NCBI RefSeq assembly: GCF_027925155.1 | Contig: NZ_BSDY01000004.1 | Location: 124,001 to 188,000 of the forward strand | Direction of reading: 5' to 3' | Length of the DNA: 64,000 bases | From: Propionigenium maris DSM 9537 | Lineage (GTDB): Bacteria > Fusobacteriota > Fusobacteriia > Fusobacteriales > Fusobacteriaceae | In this document: in pieces, positions 59,587 through 64,000 of the stretch | How positions within the stretch are numbered: position 1 is the first letter of the stretch | Layout: every line of letters starts with the position of its first letter | Position numbers and translations under genes: made by a program | The notes under the pieces: generated by a model | What the model was told of the DNA's origin: nothing | Seen by the model: the letters and a program-made list of their open reading frames with translations, nothing else | Database searches by the model: none

Positions 59587-61647
59587 CTAATTATTTTCTA
59601 TATTCATAAACTTTCTCTTGATATCTTCCTTGAGATAGATATTCTCAATCCTTCCAAGGTTCTCCTTGAGATACTCCTTGGAGAGGTCCCTTACCATCTT
59701 TATAGTTTTTACATCATGAACTATATCCACAAACTTAAGGTCACTTACTCCGCTCTGCTTGGTTCCGAAGATCTCTCCAGATTTACGCAGCCTCAGGTCC
59801 TCCTCAGCTATCTCAAAACCATCTGTGGTCTCCTCCATAACTCTTAGCCTGGACTTAGAGCTATCATTTTCAGTGTTTGACAGAAGGAAGCAGTAGGATG
59901 CATGCTCTCCCCTTCCGATCCTTCCCCTTAGCTGGTGAAGAGCCGACAAACCAAACCTCTCGGCACTGCTTATCACCATCACTGTGGCATTGGGAACATT
60001 CACCCCTACCTCTATAACTGTGGTAGATACCATTATCTGAATATTGTTTTCCTTAAACTCACCCATGATCTCATCCTTCTCGGAGTTCCTCATCCTTCCG
60101 TGGAGGATTCCCACCTTGTAGTTGCCAAACCTCTCCTCTATCTCCCTGTGAAGTTCAGTGGCCGACTTGGTGGCCATCTTTTCACTCTCCTCTATGAGGG
60201 GAGCCACAAAGTATGCCTGCCTTCCCTTGGCCAGCTGCTTCTCTATAAAGGTATAGGCCTTCTCCAGATCCGGCTCATTGTCTATCCACTTTGTCTTTAT
60301 GGGCTTTCTTCCCGGGGGAAGCTCATCTATTACAGATACATCCAGGTCCCCGTAGATACTCAGAGCAAGGGACCTCGGTATAGGAGTGGCACTCATTACC
60401 AAGAGGTTGGCTAGAACCCCCTTCTCCCTCAGCTTCTTCCTCTGGACTACTCCGAACCTGTGCTGCTCATCTATAACAATGAGTCCCAGCTTATGAAACT
60501 CCACGTTGTCCTCTATAAGGGAGTGGGTTCCTATGACTATATCCACCTGTCCGTCTTTTATCTCTTCAAGGAGCTTTTCTTTGGCCTTCCCCTTTACACT
60601 TCCAGTAAGGAGAGCTGTTCTGATTCCCATCTTTTCAAAGATCCTTCCTATGGAGAGATAGTGCTGCACAGCCAGAATCTCTGTGGGGGCCATCATCACT
60701 CCCTGGTAGGAGTTTTCTACCATATAGAGAAGGACTATCATGGCCACCATGGTTTTTCCGCTCCCTACATCTCCCTGGATCAGCCTGTTGGTTATCCTTC
60801 CCTGGTTGAGGTCCCTGTATATCTCAGTTACCACTCTCTTCTGGGCTCCTGTGAGCTGGAAGTGAAGTCCCTCTAAAAACCTCTTTACCAGGTGTTTATT
60901 GTCCTGGAGCTTATACTGCTCCTTATTTGCAATATCTCCCAGATACCTCTTCTCCTGGATTCCCATCTGAAGCACAAGAAGCTCCTCCACAGCAAATCTG
61001 TTTTTGGCTCCCTCTGCCCCCTTGGTACTTTTAGGAAAGTGGATCTCTCTGAGAGCTCTTTCCCTCTCCATTATCCTGTACTCCTTAAGGATCTCAGCAG
61101 GTATATTTTCCTTAAAGTAGCCCTCATAATTATTCAGAGCCCCCTCTATTAACTTTCTCAGAGTGGACTGCTTCATACTCTTGGTGAGGCCGTAGATAGG
61201 AAGGATCTCCCCCTTAAACTCCTTCTCTTCCTCTACCCTCTTATACTCGGGGCTTACCATCTGAAAGTTATAACCCCTTTTGATATTGCCAATAAATATA
61301 TATTCCTCTCCCACCTTGAGGGAGTACTTCAAGTGGGGCATATTAAACCAGACTACCTCCAAGAAGCCCGTAGGATCTGACACCCTGGCCTTGGTGATAT
61401 TTTTTCTGTACCCCAGTTTCCTGTTTTCTATCCCCACTATCCTTCCCTTAACCACAGCATACTCGTCCTGCCTGAGGTTAATTATATCCTTGAAATTAGT
61501 TCTGTCCTCATAGGCCCTTGGAAAGTAGTAGATTAGATCGTAGAGGGTCTCTATCCCCATACTTCTCAACTTATCCAGGGTCTTTTCCCCCAATCCCTTT
61601 ATCTTAAAGGTGTTTAGAGGATTATATATCTTTGAATACTCCGTCAC
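59587..61647 (-). CDS. recG: ATP-dependent DNA helicase RecG
   Basis: Remodels stalled forks and Holliday junctions. 686 residues. N-terminal wedge/OB domain (about 1-160), then superfamily 2 helicase motifs: Walker A QGDVGSGKTMVA (about 285-300), VVIDEQHRFGVVQR (DEQH box), MSATPIPRSLA, and QLRGRIGRG near the C-terminus. First gene of recG-pilT; consensus promoter at 61684-61711. Confidence 0.97.
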   Translation of the reverse strand: MTEYSKIYNPLNTFKIKGLGEKTLDKLRSMGIETLYDLIYYFPRAYEDRTNFKDIINLRQDEYAVVKGRIVGIENRKLGYRKNITKARVSDPTGFLEVVWFNMPHLKYSLKVGEEYIFIGNIKRGYNFQMVSPEYKRVEEEKEFKGEILPIYGLTKSMKQSTLRKLIEGALNNYEGYFKENIPAEILKEYRIMERERALREIHFPKSTKGAEGAKNRFAVEELLVLQMGIQEKRYLGDIANKEQYKLQDNKHLVKRFLEGLHFQLTGAQKRVVTEIYRDLNQGRITNRLIQGDVGSGKTMVAMIVLLYMVENSYQGVMMAPTEILAVQHYLSIGRIFEKMGIRTALLTGSVKGKAKEKLLEEIKDGQVDIVIGTHSLIEDNVEFHKLGLIVIDEQHRFGVVQRKKLREKGVLANLLVMSATPIPRSLALSIYGDLDVSVIDELPPGRKPIKTKWIDNEPDLEKAYTFIEKQLAKGRQAYFVAPLIEESEKMATKSATELHREIEERFGNYKVGILHGRMRNSEKDEIMGEFKENNIQIMVSTTVIEVGVNVPNATVMVISSAERFGLSALHQLRGRIGRGEHASYCFLLSNTENDSSKSRLRVMEETTDGFEIAEEDLRLRKSGEIFGTKQSGVSDLKFVDIVHDVKTIKMVRDLSKEYLKENLGRIENIYLKEDIKRKFMNIENN

Positions 61648-61683
61648 CCTCTTCTCCTTTCCTCTAACTTTTTCTATGAAAAT

Positions 61684-61711
61684 TTTATACCACTTGCTGC
61701 TTTTTTGTCAA
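61684..61711 (-). promoter_or_regulatory. recG promoter
   Basis: Minus strand TTGACA, 16-bp spacer, TATAAA(AT), about 35 bp before the recG start. Confidence 0.75.
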
Positions 61712-61751
61712 AACAATATGAAGGTTTTATTTCCCTGAACAGTCACAGAAA

Positions 61752-61779
61752 GAAAAAGGAGGGCCCTCCCTCCTTTTTC
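61752..61779. terminator. hairpin between csp and recG
   Basis: GAAAAAGGAGGG / CCCTCCTTTTTC perfect 12-bp arms with a 4-nt loop, just upstream of the recG promoter; acts as a second stop after the csp terminator. Confidence 0.75.
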
Positions 61780-61797
61780 CTTCCTATTCCATATAAA

Positions 61798-61822
61798 AAA
61801 ACCTGCCAATAAGGCAGGTTTT
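61798..61822 (-). terminator. csp terminator
   Basis: AAAACCTGCC, 5-nt loop, GGCAGGTTTT, just past the csp stop, followed by a T-run on the minus strand. Confidence 0.9.
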
Positions 61823-61828
61823 GATTAA

Positions 61829-62029
61829 TTATCTAGGTGTTACGTTTGAAGCTTGAGGTCCTTTAGCACCTTCAGTGATTTCGAAAGTTACTTCTTCGTT
61901 CTCCTCAAGAGTCTTGAATCCAGGCTTGTTGATCTGTGAGAAGTGTACGAATAGGTCGTTTCCTTCCTCAGATGTGATGAATCCAAATCCTTTTTCAGCG
62001 TTGAACCACTTAACTGTTCCGTTTAACAT
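61829..62029 (-). CDS. csp: cold-shock-domain protein
   Basis: 66 residues, single cold-shock domain that binds single-stranded RNA/DNA and loosens RNA structure. [14 protein letters not shown] contains RNP1 (KGFGFI), LFVHFSQI contains RNP2, and the GPQASNVTP end is typical of CspA-like proteins. Strong consensus promoter and a 5' leader of about 125 nt, as in cold-regulated csp genes, so thermal control through the leader is plausible. Confidence 0.97.
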   Translation of the reverse strand: MLNGTVKWFNAEKGFGFITSEEGNDLFVHFSQINKPGFKTLEENEEVTFEITEGAKGPQASNVTPR

Positions 62030-62161
62030 TGTTATACCTCCATAAAATACTTTTAATTAGATACAAGTGCTTATGTATTTACTAACTTTTCTTAGTATTT
62101 ATAAAAATATAACATACGGCAAAAATTAGAAATAACTACTAAAGCTAAATATCCTAAGCTT

Positions 62162-62190
62162 AGTATACCCCACCATTTTTTTTTTGTCAA
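62162..62190 (-). promoter_or_regulatory. csp promoter
   Basis: Minus strand consensus TTGACA, 17-bp spacer, TATACT; gives a leader of about 125 nt before the csp start. Confidence 0.8.
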
Positions 62191-62228
62191 TTTTTAAAGA
62201 TAATTTTTAAGAGCTTACTTCAATAAAA

Positions 62229-62262
62229 ACAGGGGCCCCAGTCTCTTCGACTGCTGCCCCGT
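62229..62262 (-). terminator. terminator of the YebC-family gene
   Basis: GGGGC...CAGT / ACTG...GCCCC imperfect hairpin followed on the minus strand by TGTTTTTATTG. Confidence 0.8.
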
Positions 62263-62267
62263 TAATA

Positions 62268-63020
62268 TTAAGCCATTGCCTCTTCCATGATCTCATCTGA
62301 GATCTCAAAGTTAGAGTATACATCGTTTACATCGTCGATATCCTCTAGAGTTTCATATAGTGCAAGTACCTTCTTAGCTGTATCAACATCTGTGATCTCA
62401 ACCTTGTTTTCAGGGATCATTGTGATCTCTGCTTCCTCATATTTGTACCCTGCTTCAGTCAGAGCACTTAATACCTCCTGGAAGTTTGCTGGATCAGTAA
62501 GCACTTCAAACATATCGTCCTCTGCCTTTACATCATCTGCTCCCGCTTCTAGTGCTGTCATCATTAGCTCTTCCTCATCTACACCCTCTGCTGCGATCTC
62601 GATAAGTCCGTTTTTGTTGAACATCCAAGCTACTGCACCGTCCGTTCCAAGATTTCCACCCTTCTTACTGAAGGTAGATCTTACAGATGAAGCTGATCTA
62701 TTTTTATTATCTGTTACAACCTCTACGATGAAGGCAGTTCCTGCAGGACCATATCCCTCGTATCTCATCTCTACGAAGTCTACTCCCTCAAGCTCTCCAG
62801 TTCCCTTCTTGATAGCTCTATCGATATTGTCCTTAGGCATGTTTCCAGCTTTAGCCTTCTCCAGAGCCAGTCTCAGTCTAGGGTTGAAGTCGATATCTCC
62901 TCCACCCTCCTTCGCTGCAATAGTCAGCTCCTTACCAAGCTTTGTAAACAGCTTAGCTCTCTTCTTATCCTGCGCACCCTTTCTGTGCTTTATGTTAGAC
63001 CATTTACTATGTCCTGCCAC
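62268..63020 (-). CDS. YebC/PmpR-family DNA-binding or ribosome-associated regulator
   Basis: 250 residues. Starts with GTG at 63020, seven bases after GGAGG: MAGHSKWSNIKHRKGAQDKKRAKLF is the family's near-invariant N-terminus. KAGNMPKDNIDRAIKKGTGE, YEGYGPAGTAFIVEVVTDNKNR and the acidic C-terminal half match. The family includes transcription regulators (PmpR) and, as reported for some members, factors that relieve ribosome stalling at proline runs. Target unknown. Confidence 0.95.
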   Translation of the reverse strand: MAGHSKWSNIKHRKGAQDKKRAKLFTKLGKELTIAAKEGGGDIDFNPRLRLALEKAKAGNMPKDNIDRAIKKGTGELEGVDFVEMRYEGYGPAGTAFIVEVVTDNKNRSASSVRSTFSKKGGNLGTDGAVAWMFNKNGLIEIAAEGVDEEELMMTALEAGADDVKAEDDMFEVLTDPANFQEVLSALTEAGYKYEEAEITMIPENKVEITDVDTAKKVLALYETLEDIDDVNDVYSNFEISDEIMEEAMA

Positions 63021-63260
63021 AATTATCCCTCCTGCTTCTATAAAAAATGAAATTTATTATATCTTATCACACTGTTTTCACTTTTTCAAAGGAGAAATTT
63101 CCACCTGGGATCTACCGAGAAAGAAGGATTCCTTTCCTCATCATATCAATTAAATTAATTTTTTTCTCCCTGCAATACCACGATAAATCAATAGTTTTAC
63201 AGAAGCACCTGCCTCTATAGAGATATCAAACCTCTCAATATAAATCATACCAGGAATAAA

Positions 63261-63285
63261 AAGAGCCGCCCACAGGGCGACTCTT
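63261..63285 (-). terminator. terminator of the MscS-like gene
   Basis: AAGAG-C-CGCCC, 3-nt loop, GGGCG-A-CTCTT, with TTTTTATTCC following on the minus strand. Confidence 0.82.
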
Positions 63286-63297
63286 CATCTCATCCAT

Positions 63298-64000
63298 CTA
63301 CTCCTCCTTCCTCTCCTCCTTGAGACACTTCTCAAACTCCTCTAGCTTCTTGGCTGCAATATCTCTTCCACCAAAACCAAAGGCTATGGCAAGAGCTACA
63401 GCTATTGCTCCAAGGGTAAATCCAAAGGCCATATTTATTATCTCATTAGCTATTCCCATCTGTCTGAGACCCATTGCTCCCACAAAGACCAGTACAGCAA
63501 TCCTTGCCACAGTGGCAATAAACTTCTTATTCCTTATATTGGTAGATGCTACAAAACCAGCTACAAAGTTAGCTACAAAAACTCCTATAGCTATTATAAA
63601 TACACCCATGAGTATGGATCCTAAAAGTACAGTGAGGTTGTAACTTAGATCGGTAAGTACTGTAAATCCAAGAATCTCTATAGACTGAAGTAGTGCAAAG
63701 TAGATAAGAATATACTTTACTACCTTTCCGGCTACCTTGGAGTAGCACCCCTCCTCGGACTTCAGTCCAAGCTTTCCTAAGTGTTTATCGAAACCAAACC
63801 CCGATAGAAGGTTGGTTACCACCTTCTCCAGTATCTGACTGAAGAAGAATGCAACTGAAAGTATAATCAGTGCTCCTACTAGGTTAGGTAGATAGGAGAA
63901 AACTATTCCTATGGTATCCACCACTGGCTGGGTTATATACCCTAAACCTATATAGCTCAAACTTGCAGTAAATACAGGGATTAAGATTAATATATATACT
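63298..64000 (-). CDS. MscS-like/conserved TM-helix membrane protein (5' end outside the window)
   Basis: At least 233 residues. The frame stays open to the right edge with more hydrophobic codons (VYILILIPVFTA), so the TTG at 63960 is not a trustworthy start and the gene is cut. Four to five membrane helices: VDTIGIVFSYLPNLVGALIILSV, KVVKYILIYFALLQSIEILG, LLGSILMGVFIIAIGVFVANFVAGFV, a helix at VARIAVLVFVGAMGL, and FGFTLGAIAVALAIAFGFGGRDIAAKKLEEF. The last motif, a glycine-rich pore-lining-like helix followed by GGRDIA, is typical of the TM_helix mechanosensitive-channel relatives. Probably an osmotic safety channel; the typical MscS beta domain is absent. Confidence 0.85.
   Translation of the reverse strand, partial: VYILILIPVFTASLSYIGLGYITQPVVDTIGIVFSYLPNLVGALIILSVAFFFSQILEKVVTNLLSGFGFDKHLGKLGLKSEEGCYSKVAGKVVKYILIYFALLQSIEILGFTVLTDLSYNLTVLLGSILMGVFIIAIGVFVANFVAGFVASTNIRNKKFIATVARIAVLVFVGAMGLRQMGIANEIINMAFGFTLGAIAVALAIAFGFGGRDIAAKKLEEFEKCLKEERKEE

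Noticed and set aside
62287-63153. 288-codon plus-strand frame opposite the YebC-family gene
   Set aside because: Serine-rich antisense shadow; the minus-strand gene has a near-invariant family N-terminus.
1-64000. CRISPR array, prophage, transposon or tRNA/rRNA genes
   Set aside because: No regularly spaced repeats, integrase, transposase or structural RNA signature was seen on either strand.

Overview
The window looks like a stretch of core chromosome from a Gram-negative-type, anaerobic member of the Fusobacteriota (Propionigenium/Ilyobacter-like). This placement is inferred from gene content and style, not from a search. Reasons: Firmicute-like synteny (accD-accA-pfkA-pyk) and Firmicute-like enzymes occur next to a complete-looking set of outer-membrane LPS export genes (lptB, lptF, lptG, an LptC/LptA-type protein, lptD). 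Coding regions have moderate GC with AGA/AGG-rich codon use, intergenic regions are AT-rich, and strong G-rich ribosome binding sites are common. No tRNA or rRNA gene, CRISPR array, insertion sequence or prophage was seen.

Layout: (1) 1-6850: end of pyruvate phosphate dikinase; a three-gene minus-strand unit with an exported MsrB and a lipoprotein; a coiled-coil protein and recR on the plus strand; an Ogg2-type 8-oxoguanine glycosylase and a TSUP permease. (2) 7000-13640: a seven-gene nucleoside catabolism operon (pdp-add-deoC-deoB-deoD-cdd-ridA) read leftward, with a divergent Crp/Fnr-family regulator and repeated CCTAC elements between them. (3) 13650-16200: a stand-alone type IV pilin-like protein, a Trm11-like methyltransferase and a transaldolase-like aldolase. 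(4) 16680-22100: accD-accA-pfkA-pyk, preceded by a promoter with a palindrome in its spacer, then a divergent lipoprotein. (5) 22100-31020: an envelope operon (rlmI-like, cvpA, lptF, lptG, M16 peptidase, dut, rodA, rluD-like) and alr. (6) 31177-43674: a long leftward cluster dusB-mutS-giant LptC/A protein-lptB-alaS-ruvX-secD-secF. (7) 43900-47150: a YqaE-type small membrane protein, a GNAT acetyltransferase, and thrS with a threonine-rich leader peptide and terminator. (8) 47165-54700: lptD followed by a large membrane sensor with GAF and GGDEF domains, and trxA. (9) 54840-64000: tcdA, a flavodoxin, a 50-residue membrane protein, recG-pilT-proS, a cold-shock protein, a YebC-family regulator and the end of an MscS-like membrane protein.

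Most interesting: thrS appears to be controlled by ribosome-mediated attenuation. A 16-codon leader peptide with six threonine codons follows a sigma70-like promoter and precedes a 13-bp perfect hairpin with a T-run just before thrS. The second is an 898-residue, single-transmembrane LptC/LptA-like protein upstream of lptB, long enough that one chain might replace the usual LptC plus LptA oligomer bridge. Other points are operator-like palindromes inside the accD and alr promoters, a likely lptD-diguanylate cyclase operon, and several small genes (53, 58 and 50 codons, plus a decayed 60-codon candidate).

Limits: everything here was read by eye from sequence. Family assignments rest on recognised motifs, and promoters and RNA structures are predictions.
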